Assembly: GCF_027943255.1 (NCBI RefSeq) | Contig: NC_072892.1 | Location: 121,599,792 to 121,663,791, forward strand | Direction: 5' to 3' | Length of the DNA stretch: 64,000 nucleotides | Origin: Anastrepha obliqua | Taxonomy: Eukaryota; Arthropoda; Insecta; Diptera; Tephritidae | Part shown: one piece after another, positions 22,443 through 33,299 of the stretch | How the letters are laid out: each line of letters opens with the position of its first letter | Numbering within the stretch: the stretch's first letter is position 1 | The notes under the pieces: model-generated | Seen by the model: the letters and a program-made list of their open reading frames with translations, nothing else | The model's database searches: none | What the model was told of the DNA's origin: nothing | Made by a program: the position numbers and the translations under genes

Positions 22443-22748
22443 CCAATTTACACGATGAATTTTCACCCTGGGTTTTTTGCACATTCTCTTCTAGATAAGT
22501 CTTCGAAAATCTTTTCTTTACGTATTTTTAGCGTTTAAGCGGATAATTTTCTTTGGTCATTCGTTCGTTGAGTTCGAGCCCTAAGCGGGCTTTAATAGAA
22601 ATACGAAAATGTGAATACGCTGAAAGCGAAATGTCAAAAAAAAGACTCGATTTCGCTGACCGTGCGTGCATGTCTACCCCATTAACTTCTCCACACTTTT
22701 TGTCACCTAGCTCGAAAGACCAGGGTGAAAAGTCATCGTGTAAATTGG
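22443..22748. mobile_element. MITE with 29-bp terminal inverted repeats
   Basis: CCAATTTACACGATGAATTT... (22443-22471) and its inverted partner at 22720-22748 agree at 28 of 29 positions by eye. The interior is non-coding. No convincing target-site duplication was found. The ends recall a second, weaker element at 5792-6026. Confidence 0.8.
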
Positions 22749-22974
22749 TTCCTTGTTGAATATTTTCCTTCGGCAGTCGTGGTGTAGGCCATTCCGAATT
22801 CTTTCTAAGCATACTGAGAGAAAATGTGCGTCAAAAAAGGCCGGAATTGTGATGAAACAATCAAGCTATGTATTCACCTGATATGGCCCCGTATGGTTTT
22901 CCCCCAAGAAGATAGATTACACGATTGCGACAATCATGAGAGTAATTCTAGTCTGGTGAAAATTTCAATTTGTA

Positions 22975-24378
22975 TATAGTCGGATGCTGCCTATTGAGCC
23001 ACGCTGCGATCGAGCGCATCGCAAACCAAGTGGGATCGCTACCGGGAGCTAAGAAAGGAAGAGAGACGTATTGTCCGGAAGAAAAAACAAGAGGCCGAAG
23101 TACGTGAGTGCGAAGAGCTTGAGATGCTGGCCAATAGGAATAACGCCCGAAAAGTCTATCAAGAAATTCGGCGGCTTATAGAAGGTTTTAAGACCGGGGC
23201 ATTTTCCTGTAAGACAAAGACTGGTGACTGACATCCAGAGCATACTTAAATTATGGAGGGAACACTTCTCGAACATATTGAATAATGATAGCTGCGCATG
23301 CCACAGAGAATGTGATGATCTCGATACCCCAATCGTTGACGACGGAACTGTCGCTTCGTTCCGATCACGATAACGCGGCTAAAGAACAACAAAGTGGCGG
23401 GAGTCGTTGGTCTGGCGAGAGAGCTATTCAAACATGGCGACGCGCAGCATGAAAGAAGAATCGACACACACCAACACAGTTATAATTTCGAGGTTGTAAG
23501 AGACTTCGACACGGCCGCCGTAGCCGAATGGGTTGGTGCGTGATTACCATTCGGTGAAACACCAAAATTAAGAAAAACATTTTTCTAATAGCGGTCGCCC
23601 CTCGGCAGGCAATGGCAAACCTCCGAGAGTATTTCTGCCATGAAAAAGCTCCTCATAAAAATATCTGCCGTTCAGAGTCGGCTTGAAACTGTAGGTCGCT
23701 CCATTTGTGGAACAACATAAAGACGCACTCCACAAATAGGAGGAGGAGCTCGGCCAAACACCCAAACACCGAAAATGGTGTACGCGCCAATTATACGCAT
23801 ATATATATATAAGAGACTTCGTTTATCTAGGAACCAGTATTGACACCGATAACAATGTCAGCCTTGAAATCCAACGTAGAATATTCCTTGCCAACAAGTG
23901 CTACTTTGACCTAAGTAGACAATTGAGTGGTAAAGTCCTCTCTCGACGTACAAACCTAACTCTCTACAAGGCTCTTATCATGGCCGTCTTAACGTAAGGC
24001 GCAGAGGCGTGGGCGATGACAACATCCGATGAAGCGTCGCTTGGAGTGTTTGAGGGAAAGATTTTGCGAAAGATTTTTGGAACTTTGCACGTTGGCGACG
24101 GCGAATATCATAGGCGATAGAACGATGAGCTTTACGACGACATAGACATAACGTAGCGAATAAAAGTCTAGCGACTGGGTCAGGTCGTCCGAATGGATAC
24201 AAACGCTCCGGCTCTGAAAAAATTCGATGAGATACCAGCTCGTGGTAGCAGAGGAAGAGGACGTTGGAAAGATCAGGTGGAGAAGGACTTGGCCTTCCTA
24301 GGTGTGTCCAACTACCACGGGTTAGCACGAGAAAGAAACGACTGGCGCGCTTTGTTAAACTCGGCCAAAATAGCGTAA
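22975..24378 (+). mobile_element. RTE-like non-LTR retrotransposon remnant, split by a SINE
   Basis: The 5' part (about 23020-23260) encodes RYRELRKEERRIVRKKKQEA and NARKVYQEIRRLIEGFKTGA followed by LKLWREHFSNILN, the linker between endonuclease and reverse transcriptase. Most of the RT is deleted. After the SINE, frame pieces read DFVYLGTSIDTDNN, SLEIQRRIFLANKCYFDLSR, ALIMAVLT, GKILRKIFGTLHVGDGEYHR and PARGSRGRGRWKDQVEKDLA, the standard RTE/CR1-type ORF2 C-terminus. Several stops and a frameshift are present. The clade call is by family pattern and not certain. Confidence 0.75.
23509..23809 (+). mobile_element. tRNA-derived SINE, copy 3 (best preserved)
   Basis: A 301-bp insertion flanked by a perfect 12-bp duplication TAAGAGACTTCG (23497-23508 and 23810-23821). 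The head GGCCGCCGTAGCCGAATGGG carries a class II tRNA-type A box. The segment that holds the B box in other copies is deleted here. The body has all family blocks, including TCCGAGAGTATTTCTGCCAT, CTGCCGTTCAGAGTCGGC, AAGACGCACTCCACAAATAG and GGAGGAGGAGCTCGGCCAAA. It ends GTGTACGCGCCAATTATACG and an AT dinucleotide tail. Exact TSDs make the boundaries secure. Confidence 0.93.
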
Positions 24379-25384
24379 GCGATTATCAGCCAATTAAAAA
24401 GATATAGTCGGATACAAATTTCGAGCCAAAATCGATTGTGAGTTTCTTATTAATCGGTAAAAGCTGATTGGGATAATATCAAACAGCTGTAAAGAGCCTT
24501 GGCGTGCTATTGTGGTCAGTACAGCGAAAATTGCAAAATATTCGTAATGAAAATATAGAAAAATTGGTGATAAGTAATCCCAAATATTTACAAAGAAATG
24601 TTTTCGCACTAAAGAGCTATAAACTTCAGTATTTTGCTAACTTTTCTGTAATGAGAGAAGGTAAAAAATATGTTAGCTGTATTTAGAATTTACTTGCTTT
24701 ATTACACGTTATTCGGTATTTTTTGTTTTTTCAAGCATCTTGGTTTTGTAAAAATATCTTCCTACTGGTTTACTGAATGCAAAATTATCGTGTAGTGCTT
24801 TTGTGTTTGATATTCATTAGTTTTTAATTTTTTGGCAAAAAGCATAGCGCAGCCGAATAAGTATATTTTATTAAAATGTTCAATTATTTGTATAACGTAT
24901 GCATGTTTGGTGGCCGTGCGGACTAAAGCGCGGAAGTGCGAAATATATGTAGCCGCCTATGAGCGCGACACTTTGCCCCACAGTTGCCCAACTAAAAAGT
25001 AACGAAACGGGTGCGAATATTAAGAATATAATTTTTTTATATTTCAAAATTTCAAAGAATTTTTTGAAAATTATTTGTTTAGCTTTCGCAATATAATACA
25101 GGGAGGGCCTATTAAGACCAACCAACAACAAACCAAATAACATAACCTTTTTTTCTTATTGCAGATTATGATTGAATTCTTGGAATTTTATAGTCGATAA
25201 ATACAGTTTACCACAAACGTCTTAAAATTATTAATTTTATTTATTTTAGCCAACAGCGAAATTATCGCCAATATTTTAATTCAAGATCAGATCCCACAGC
25301 ATCCATAATGCCGGATTTTGGAGGAACGGCGTTTAGTGGCCAACTGCAAGGTGAAAAGAATTTTAGATGTGCTCTTTAGCAGAC
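24379..25384. other. Intronic DNA between exons B and C
   Basis: AT-rich; no gene or element boundaries were recognised. Confidence 0.45.
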
Positions 25385-25725
25385 TGTTAGAATCAACTGA
25401 TGGGCTCGACGTCACTTGAGATGTGTTATACTTAGATTGTGTTGGTGATATCAACACAAAAATCAACCAATGAGACTTCGTTGTCGTCTGAAAAGCGACT
25501 GATTGAACGACAAGATTGTGTCAGTGATATACGAAAAAAAAACAACACAGTCTTCGCTGATGTTGCTTCGTTCAATGTGAGAGTCGTGCGGCAGAGTATT
25601 GCAAATGATTCATCTGTCTCAACTCGCTGTCGTACGAGCCAATTGGGTATTTCCAGAATAGCATTACAGAGAATTTTGAAGTTGGATCTTAACCCTAGCT
25701 TGCACTTCTCGAATTTTTAAGTTTA
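25385..25725 (+). mobile_element. Dispersed repeat joined to an ITm transposase fragment
   Basis: 25385-25510 belongs to a dispersed family also present at 48695-48900 and twice at 61950-62340 (shared GATTGTGTTGGTGATAT, AATCAACCAATGAGACTTCG and CGACTGATTG). It continues into a plus-strand frame with VRQSIANDSSVSTRCRTSQL and GISRIALQRILKLDL, the second helix-turn-helix of DUF4817-type ITm transposases. The fusion suggests that the non-coding family may be the terminal region of that transposon. Confidence 0.55.
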
Positions 25726-25923
25726 AGTTGACCGGAAAAAAGGTTAATTTGTTTATTTAAAAAAATTTACACGAAAATTGAAAAAATCAACTCATATAAA
25801 AAAAAGCAATTAAATAAGCGCCTAAGTAAATCCGAATTTATTTTACATCAAAAGCACTTCACATCAAATTAAAGTGGGCGTCGCCGAATGGACGAAAAAA
25901 TTACAAGTGCCATCTAGGATTAA

Positions 25924-26439
25924 CCCTTTGCGGACGAGTGTCGGCATATAGCCGCCCAAGCCGTTTTACCGTTGCGGACGCGTTTCGGCATTTAGCCGCC
26001 CAAATTACCTCGTAGCGGTAAAGCTAGCGACGTCTGTCGTCCTGAGCGATAATATACGCATAAGTATAGTAAAAGAGTCACGTTTTCATTCAAAGACATT
26101 AGGGGCCATTAGCGCTGAAGTCTTCTCTTCTTTATAATGTAAACTTACGATGTAAGACGACGGTAGAGTCAGAACGAATTTCAGTTCTTCGATTCAGTCT
26201 CTCAGGGTCACTGCCAGAGGAACCAGCAGGCTTTCTATATATTTTAAATTTTATCCTACGCACGATGGCTAAGCGATCTAGAGATGATGCGTTAGATAGT
26301 GACAGTTTTGACGAATATTACTTCGAATCTAAATTATAATTAATTTTTATAACGTTCAAGGTTTTTTTTCTTTACTGCGCACTCCAATACCTCTCGTCCT
26401 CAACTACGCTCCCCGTCGAGCGGCTCCGTCCCCAAAGGG
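25924..26439 (+). mobile_element. piggyBac-like mini-element
   Basis: The ends are CCCTTTGCGG and CCCCAAAGGG, flanked by TTAA on the left (25920-25923) and TCAA on the right (26440-26443), consistent with the TTAA target of piggyBac. Just inside the left end are two direct repeats of about 30 bp sharing GCGGACG and GGCAT.TAGCCGCCCAA. A small plus-strand frame at about 26265-26339 encodes MAKRSRDDALDSDSFDEYYF then ESKL and stop. It looks like the first acidic residues of a piggyBac transposase, the rest being deleted. Confidence 0.75.
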
Positions 26440-26604
26440 TCAAGATGCACCCACACAAAATTCAAATAGTGCAAGCAGTACCACCCTGTATATTTGGGCT
26501 CAGTACTTTTTTTATGGAAACATATTTAATTACATATCTTCGCACGTATTTCTCTTATCATGGAAAACCTATACATTATCAGATATTTATATATGCATAA
26601 TCTA

Positions 26605-27328
26605 TACCTGTGTGCAAAATAATAGGAACGCGACGAATTTACCGATTTTTAACTATTTTTTTATTGGTTTTTGTATACAACTTTTTTATGTTTTTATACA
26701 ATTATAGTGCATTCCTCAACGAAAAACATATAATTTAAAGCTCCAAACTTTATACAGAAATTTACAATAACAAATCTCAAAAAAATACATCAAAATTTCC
26801 AACTGTTTATTCAAAATGTTTAGAAAAATTCTGGGTATCCAACTTTATAGCCAATTAAATACCAATATAACAAAGCGCAAATTTCAAGTGGTCTAAAATT
26901 CTATAATAGTTGATTTTGGACATTTCTTTTTTTTTTCACTGAGACGTTAAACATTTCCTTCCATATAAAAGACTTCTAAGCTTTTGCGTTATATGGAAAA
27001 AAAATTCTCAACATCGTATGCAAAAAAATTGTGAAAAATCAACCCAATTTTTGAGAGACTTACGGGTTACACTTTATAATAATAAAATTGAATGGGCTAT
27101 AAAACTGCATACTTTGAAGTTTTCTAAAGATTTTGTTATAGATTTGACAGTTTGATAACAATTTTCTGAAATCTGTTAAATTTTTGTGTGATTTGTTACA
27201 AAGTTTGAAGCTTTGAATTATATAATTTTTGTCATAAAATGTATTATACTTTTATAAAAACATAAAAAAAATATTAAATACAAAAATCTTGCTAATTCGT
27301 TACGCTCCTATTTTTTTGAGCACAGGTG
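26605..27328. mobile_element. Foldback MITE (TACCTGTG / ATAGGAGCG family)
   Basis: The left end TACCTGTGTGCAAAATAATA is mirrored at the right (reversed CACCTGTGCTCAAAAAAATA), followed by GGAACGCGACGAATT versus GGAGCGTAACGAATT. TA flanks both sides. The interior is a long imperfect palindrome (ATAATTTAAAGCTCCAAACT versus AAGTTTGAAGCTTTGAATTA). It is non-coding. The same termini recur at 44500-44815. Confidence 0.8.
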
Positions 27329-27733
27329 TACTTTGCGTTTACTAATTTGCAAATGTTTATTTGAAGGCTTTTCATGGGAGCTTGTAAGCTGAAAAAAAAT
27401 TAGACGTGACTTAAATAATTATATCTTTAGCACCGAAATGAATCAACGAAAATATGTGAATGTACGTGCTTATAGCCTATAGAACTATAAAATACAAAGA
27501 CTCCCTAAAAGGTGAAACTAGCCGCTAAAATATCAGTTGCAACCAGTGCATAAGAAAACATACGTTCATCGAGGTAATTTTTTTAATTTAAATTACAATA
27601 GATGGAAACATTTTGAATGAAAATTTATTATCTCTGCAATGCGGTGCGAATAGCAATTAAGCGCGAACGAAATTTAGTATTTTGTATAGCAAATATCGCA
27701 TTTGAGTATAGAATTATATTTTTTAAGGGAAAA

Positions 27734-28279
27734 TAAAGGGTTTTCCAATAATAGGCGATAATTTCAATAACAGGTGCTATTTTGAGAGATGATTAACGGT
27801 TTTTTATGGCCGGAATTGGATGGTATTGATCTGGACAACGTTTATTTTCAACAAGACGGCGCTACGTGCCACACAAGCAACGAAACCATTAATCTTTTAC
27901 GGGAGAAGTTTCCGGACCATATTATCTCTCGAAGAGGTGATCATATTTGGCCACCGAGATCTTGTGATTTAACACCTTGTGACTCTTTTCTTTGGGGCCA
28001 CGTGAAAGAAAATGTTTACGCCAATATCCCAAGGTCGATTCAATACCTCAAAGATGGAATTCGTGAGGCTATCGAGGACATAGGGCAGCCACTTTGCAAT
28101 TCGGTTATGGAAAATTTCATGAAAAGGTTATTGTCCTCTAAGCGTGGTCCTGGTAGTCATTTGCCTGATGTTATTTTCCACTATTAACGGCATACCTTCC
28201 TCTTTATAATGAAATAAACACCCGATCATTTATATTAAAAAAATTTTCTTTGAATATCAAAATATTGGGAAACTCTTTA
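27734..28279 (+). mobile_element. ITm DNA transposon (DUF4817-type), 3' half with TIRs
   Basis: The ends TAAAGGGTTTTCCAATAATA and (reversed) TAAAGAGTTTCCCAATATTT bound 546 bp. A 132-codon frame at 27789-28187 encodes the C-terminal catalytic part: YFQQDGATCHTSNETINLL (second Asp), WPPRSCDLTPCDSFLWGHV (third acidic position) and final LPDVIFHY. The frame is open but the N-terminal half and first Asp are deleted. Protein residues match the minus-strand copy at 4156-5083 closely, so both are deletion derivatives of one family. Confidence 0.87.
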
Positions 28280-28572
28280 GTAACTTAATAGGAAAATAGA
28301 AACTTCCTCTTATTGTCAACCTTGTGTTCGAATGCGGACAACAAATCATTTGTGGTATTTTTCTAATGCCCGCCGCACTTAAAAAGATTTGCAATTTTGA
28401 GAAATGTATTTTTTTATAAATCCGAATCATAGCGATGCTATTTTAGTAGATTGTATATTTTCTATTTAACATCTGTCAAAAGAACGTTATCGAACTCAGG
28501 CAGCTGTCAAAACAAAACCAGTCATTAAAAAAGAAGTTTGAGCTTGGAAAACAAAGAAAACTAAGTACGGCG

Positions 28573-28855
28573 GACAACGGTAGCCGAATGGTGTGTGCGG
28601 GACTACCATTCGATTGTGCACCGATTCGAAATTCGCTGTGGACACGAAAATCCGAAATGTTAAAACAAGTTTTTTCTAATAGCGATCTCCCCTCAGCAGC
28701 CAATGGCAAACCTCCGACCATATTTCTGGCATGAAAAAACTCCTCATAAAAAATATCTGCCGTTCGGAGGTAGCGAGGCACACCATCAAAACGCTCACAA
28801 CAACCAGGAGGAAGTGCTTGACCAAACATCCAAAAAAATGATATGAGCGTAAATT
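28573..28855 (+). mobile_element. tRNA-derived SINE, copy 4
   Basis: The head GGTAGCCGAATGGTGTGTGC and a B-box-like GATTCGAAATTCG are followed by TTTTTTCTAATAGCGATCTC, GCCAATGGCAAACCTCCG and ATATCTGCCGTTCGGAGG. The 3' third is more diverged and shortened. No TSD was identified. Confidence 0.82.
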
Positions 28856-29349
28856 ACGATATGAATCATAGAGTTTCAGATCTGTAAATGCATAAATAAT
28901 ATCCAAAAAACAGATGGGTTAAATATAATTATTTCTAATTTTCTATATATTCTCTGTCAAGTCTAGTACGCTTCTTATATAATATAATTCCTGAAGTTTA
29001 TTGAACCACAAAAAAATGTTTTTCTATTGGCCGGTTTATTGACTGAGTTGTAAAACCGTCTTAAACTCGATTTATAACGCGACGGTGTTTACAACGCGGC
29101 TAAAATTGTTCACAGAATTTCCAATTGTGTTTTTACGATCCGCATTCAACCCGCTGACAATGTGCTGAATTGTCATTTTACGACGTGTTATTGAAAATTA
29201 TAAATTTTTCACTTGTAATTTAAATTTTGAATTTTGTCTTTTACCTTACTTAAATAGCAAAAAAAGGCACTGTATGCAAAAGAGCAATGAACCACTGATT
29301 CAGCGGTCTTATGCTACGCGCTATGTGTATACGTTCTGCCAAAAAAGTA

Positions 29350-30072
29350 CTGGGAAATGTTTAATAAAACGCAAAATAATTGTTTAATTATCAAAATTTA
29401 TTTTATCGCCTTCAAAATAGGCTCCATTCGAAGCAATACATATATGCCAACTATTAGTCCAGTCATCAAAGCACCTTTTAAACGCGTTTGAAGAGATCTT
29501 CTTCAGCTCCTTCAGCGAATTCTCCTTAATGGCCTCGACTATCGCCTGGCTATCGACTCAAAACGACGCCCGGGGAGTGGCAATTTAAGTTTTGGGAAAA
29601 GGAAAAAGTCACAGGGGGCTAAGTCCGGTGACTACGGTGGATATTCGATGACATTTGTCGAGTTTTTGGTCAAAAAAGTGTTCACAATATGTGCCTTGTG
29701 AGACGGTGCGTTATCATGGAGCAAGATCCATGAGTTTTCTTTCCACAAATTGGGCCGTTTCCTACGCACATTCTATCTCTAACGTCGCAGCACAACTTCT
29801 AAATAATATTCTTTATTGACCGTAGAACTATTTGGACCGAACTCCGAGTGTACAACACCATGATAATCAAAGAAAACGAGTAGTATGACTTTCACTTTCG
29901 ACCGACTTTGACGTGGTTTTTTGGGTTTCGGCTCGTGTGGATAGCGCCATTAAACCGCCTGTTGACTGTTGACTGGGTTGCATATCAAACTCATATACCC
30001 ACGTCTCATCCCCTGTTATGATGCGCTGGGTAAACGTTGGGATCGAATTCACTTGCTCAAGCATGACTTCAG
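29350..30072 (-). mobile_element. Mariner-like element, decayed
   Basis: The minus strand carries MAEVMLEQVNSIPTFTQRII with TGDETWVYEFDMQPSQQSTG (first catalytic Asp in G-D-E-T-W). It continues in another frame with a K-S-R-S-K-V-K-V-type block and then WILLHDNAPSHKAHIV-like remnants across 29700-29760. The 3' end AAAAAGTACTGGGAAATG resembles the TIR of the element at 7829-8383. The N-terminus is lost at the junction with the non-LTR fragment at about 30075. Confidence 0.75.
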
Positions 30073-30074
30073 CC

Positions 30075-30990
30075 ACCTTCTTGAAAGGAATTCAACTCTC
30101 TTGGAACGAGTCAGGAGGAACGTAATGTTTAAACCTGCCATATCCGCAGGTGTAGCAAAAAAGTGAGAGCCTAGATATCTGAATCTTAGCCTGACGAGAG
30201 CAGTGCAGCTGAGGAAAAGTTGATTCCACCTCAGCCTCCAAATAGCTTCTGCCGAAAGGACTTAAGGCAATCTCACGTTTCACCGCATGGACACCTAACG
30301 AACCATGCCCTGTAAGGGCACCCACCAATTTTGAGAACTGCGGTTTTGTTAGCCGCAGAAGTTTCCTCTAGCGCCCCCGATCTATCCTGGCCAGAATAAT
30401 CTCGCGACTTTCAAGTCTACGTACTACCAGAGAGTTGGCGCGAGGTCCATCTTTCCAGGAGCAGTCTACAGGTTCTCAAGGGAATCCCAATCTTCTAATT
30501 TTGCGTTTAAACTGTCTCGAAAGTCCCCTGTCTGGCCACCTGAACATCCCAGCATTTTGAGTCCCGCCATGTCACTGTGACCGAGGACACAAATGAGTCT
30601 AATATCGAAATATTCAAAATCTTCCCTGACTAATTTCGAACGCCGAAAACTCTAAATGCCGCCTGGCTGTGGGAGTAAATATTTACGGCCTTTACAGTAA
30701 TTGCAGAGGTAAGCAACCAATCTACTACTTCTTTAATTGCGGCTTCCTCCGCTACACTAAAAAAACACTACTACGGGTACCGAAACCTGTATAGCGTTAT
30801 GTGCTAGACTAGGAGTAGTCCGAAGTAATCCGCTGATTCCAATCAGAGCAGACCTTTGGACTTTCACCACATTCTTAACTGATGTTGTTCTTTCTAACTA
30901 GTTTCACCAGACAACGGCTTCATACAAAGATTTTTAACCTTAGACGGCACTTCTTATTTTTTCACGATAAGGCCCATTCGACGAGGCCTT
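30075..30990 (-). mobile_element. Non-LTR retrotransposon RNase H and C-terminus, degenerate
   Basis: The minus strand gives, in shifting frames, AIKEVVDWLLTSAITVKAVN, IYSHSQAAFRVFGVRN and CVLGHSDMAG (the G-H of RNase H), then LVGALTGHGSLGVHAVKREI of the C-terminal region. The pattern is R1/Jockey-like. Numerous stops are present. The fragment directly abuts the mariner element. Confidence 0.65.
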
Positions 30991-31327
30991 CCATTGTGAA
31001 ATAAATTAGGAGTTTTTAAGCACTTTAATGAAAAACTCAATAGCTTATACACACTTTTTAAAGAAGTATTGAATTAATAAGAAATTATGAAATAATCACA
31101 TGGTATCATGATTTTCTTACCACTATCAATTTACGTAACTTCAGAGTCCAAAAGCAATAGCTCTTTAAGCTTCCTAAGGCTGGAGTAATCATTCCTACAT
31201 GTTTCCCAACTCGCCGGTAACTCCTAAGTATGTTAAATTACATGTAATTACACCATAAAGCCTGTCGGCGACGTAAACGGCGTGGTAAAAAAATAGAATC
31301 GGAATTCAGCATTTGTTAGAAAATTGG

Positions 31328-31591
31328 CTATTTGCCATCCGAATAGTCGAAAATATCTGATTTCATGTCATTATGTGCAGTTAATCTTTTTCCACGAAAC
31401 TCTTCTCTAATTTTCGTAAATAAATAATAATCCGAAGAGGCTAAGTCTATACCACAGAGGATGGTTAATTTTTTCGAAATCGCAAATAACATTACATAAT
31501 GTCGGGTCAAGTTTCCACTTATTTTTCCACTTTTTATAAAAGATATGGGTATATCACTCAGAATACGTGTCGGTTCCTGATGGCACGGCAC
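31328..31591 (-). pseudogene. ITm/mariner transposase fragment
   Basis: The minus strand contains CGIDLASSDYYLFTKIREEF and RGKRLTAHNDMKSDIFD, matching the block that carries the last acidic residue (S-x-D-L-A-x-x-D-Y-x-L-F) and the following helix. The remainder is unrecognisable and no ends were found. Confidence 0.6.
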
Positions 31592-31639
31592 CCAGCCGGA
31601 GAAAGTGCAATCTTTTTGCTATCTGTGCAGTATCAGTCG

Positions 31640-32180
31640 TTCAGGTGTCTCGAGCGCAAACATCAAAAACTGCAATAGGGAATTTCTAGCAACATTTGGC
31701 TCTCCACGTTCAGTCTGGAAAGCATCACACATTTCGCAACGTGCAAAGCTGATTGTCTTTGATTCTAATGTCAAATTATCTTTACTATGCCTGTGAAACA
31801 TGGAATGCAGCAGCGGCCGATATAAATGCACTGTATGTTTTCAGTAATCGATGCCTTCGCGAAAATCTGAAAATCTTTTGTCCAAACACAATCTCGAATG
31901 GTGAGACAACTCAGCAAACTTCAATACTCCTTGAGATTTCCAGAAGAAAATGGGGTTGGAATGGCCACGCTCGTCGTAGACAATATGACGACTTAATAAG
32001 AGCTGCGGTATCTCCAAAGCAGCGGTAGGCGAGGAATAATATCGAACACTTGGAGACGATTGTTGGATTTGGAAACGCGCGACGTGAATTTAAGCTGGAA
32101 TGAAGCTAGGAGGAATGGAAGGAATTTGTGGTGGCCCTTTGTTCCTCCCCGGAATCTTAGTAAATAATAATAATAAAAAG
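31640..32180 (+). mobile_element. Non-LTR retrotransposon ORF2 C-terminus with (TAA)n tail
   Basis: Plus-strand pieces include SNRCLRENLKIFCPNTIS, TSILLEISRRKWGWNGHARR and RRQYDDLIRAA, followed in another frame by a W-N-E-A-R-R-N-like segment. This is the RTE/CR1-type end (W-x-G-H-x-x-R, then R-P-x-x-T-W-R-R). It terminates in AATAATAATAATAAAAAG near 32162-32180, a typical 3' microsatellite tail. 5'-truncated and frameshifted. Confidence 0.75.
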
Positions 32181-32621
32181 TCCAGCAGTACTTTTCCTGT
32201 ACCAATCGCCAATAAAATGTCCAGTGAATTCAGAAACCAGTGGCCAACATTTTTCCGAACGAGTGCGCCATCTTGAATTTCTTAGGCTGTGCTACATCCT
32301 TATTATGCCACTATGCAAACCGCTGCTTCAGCTCATTTTCATGGTTTTGAACTCAAGTTTTGCTTCAGCGACGGTTTCGCCACAGACGTGATATTACTTC
32401 CGTGCTTAAAATAAGAACCGTGTATAAGACAAGTGATGCCTTTTTCTGGCCAAAAGAGAAAAGTTCGTATCAAATACGAGGTTGTTTTTACGCGCAAAGC
32501 ACATGAAAAGCGTTAATCGTAAGTAGCACACACAATCGTCGCTCGATTCATAAGGCAAGGGATTAAGTAATGTGAGCATTATCGACATTCATTTTACGCT
32601 GACTCTAGATTAATAAGGTGG

Positions 32622-32721
32622 TGCAAAATTAATCATCCTATCGCAAAATTTATTATTTTTGCAAATAACAAGCTTTGTGATCATATTTCGCTGAACTGGG
32701 CAAGCAATGGAGCGCGTAAAT
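32622..32721 (+). mobile_element. Mariner MITE fragment (CAAGGTGG family, left end)
   Basis: AAGGTGGTGCAAAATTAATC opens the fragment. The later GCAATGGAGCGCGTAAA block is shared with the copies at 11298, 48440 and 52133. It is cut off by the SINE at 32722. Confidence 0.75.
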
Positions 32722-33011
32722 TTGCGTGCGTACACTTTTGTTAGATGTTAGGCCGAGCTCTTCATCCTATTTGCGGTGTGCGTCTTGATGTGGCTCCACA
32801 AATGGAAGGACTTACAGTTTTAAGCCGACTCCGGACGGCAAATGATTCTTATGAGAAGTCTTTTCATGGCAAAAATACAATCGGAGATTTGCCATTGCCT
32901 GCCGAGGGGCGACCGCTATTAGAAAAAACTTTTTATATCATTTTGCTGTTTCATGTACGGAGATTTGAACCTACGCACTCCCGAACCAACCCACTCGGCT
33001 ACGGCGGCCGA
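32722..33011 (-). mobile_element. tRNA-derived SINE, copy 5
   Basis: Minus-strand copy. The head at the right, GGCCGCCGTAGCCGAGTGGG, has a clean A box, and AGGTTCAAATCTCCG is a B-box-like segment. The body blocks GGTCGCCCCTCGGCAGGCAA, CATTTGTGGAGCCACATCAA and GACGCACACCGCAAATAGG run to the left end. It is the only copy with both promoter boxes recognisable and the body nearly complete. It interrupts the mariner MITE fragment at its left. Confidence 0.88.
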
Positions 33012-33205
33012 AATACTTCAGTAAATATCTAAAACACTAAGTAGTGTTAGGTAAAAATAAAATATCCACTTCTCTTTCGATTTGCTCCACTCCGTACAAT
33101 TTTTACGAGGGGAGGTAATATCATAAGCACATAAGCACACTTATTTATGATCTTCTACATACATACATAAACTAAATGAGGCATATATAAGAAGACTGTA
33201 CTCAC

Positions 33206-33264
33206 CTTTTCTGTTTGATTGCCATCGTATTTGTCACGGCTATCTGTTGCCCAGTTGGCAAGTC
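33206..33264 (-). CDS. ORP8: ORP5/8-like protein, exon B (short exon)
   Basis: A 59-nt exon: two bases complete the Gly codon split after exon A, then 19 codons LANWATDSRDKYDGNQTEK end on a codon boundary. The acceptor is ...ATTTCTTCTAG (AG at 33266-33265) and the donor GTGAGT (GT at 33205-33204). It joins exon C in phase 0 with no frame break. It lies in the N-terminal, presumably disordered region before the basic helix. The exon is too short to identify by itself. The call rests on perfect splice sites, matching phases on both sides, order and strand. Confidence 0.85.
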
Positions 33265-33299
33265 CTAGAAGAAATTTCATGTTGGACATTTAGTTAAGA

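Noticed and set aside
26265..26339. Independent small protein gene MAKRSRDDALD
   Set aside because: It lies between piggyBac-like ends and is best explained as a transposase relic, though translation is not excluded.
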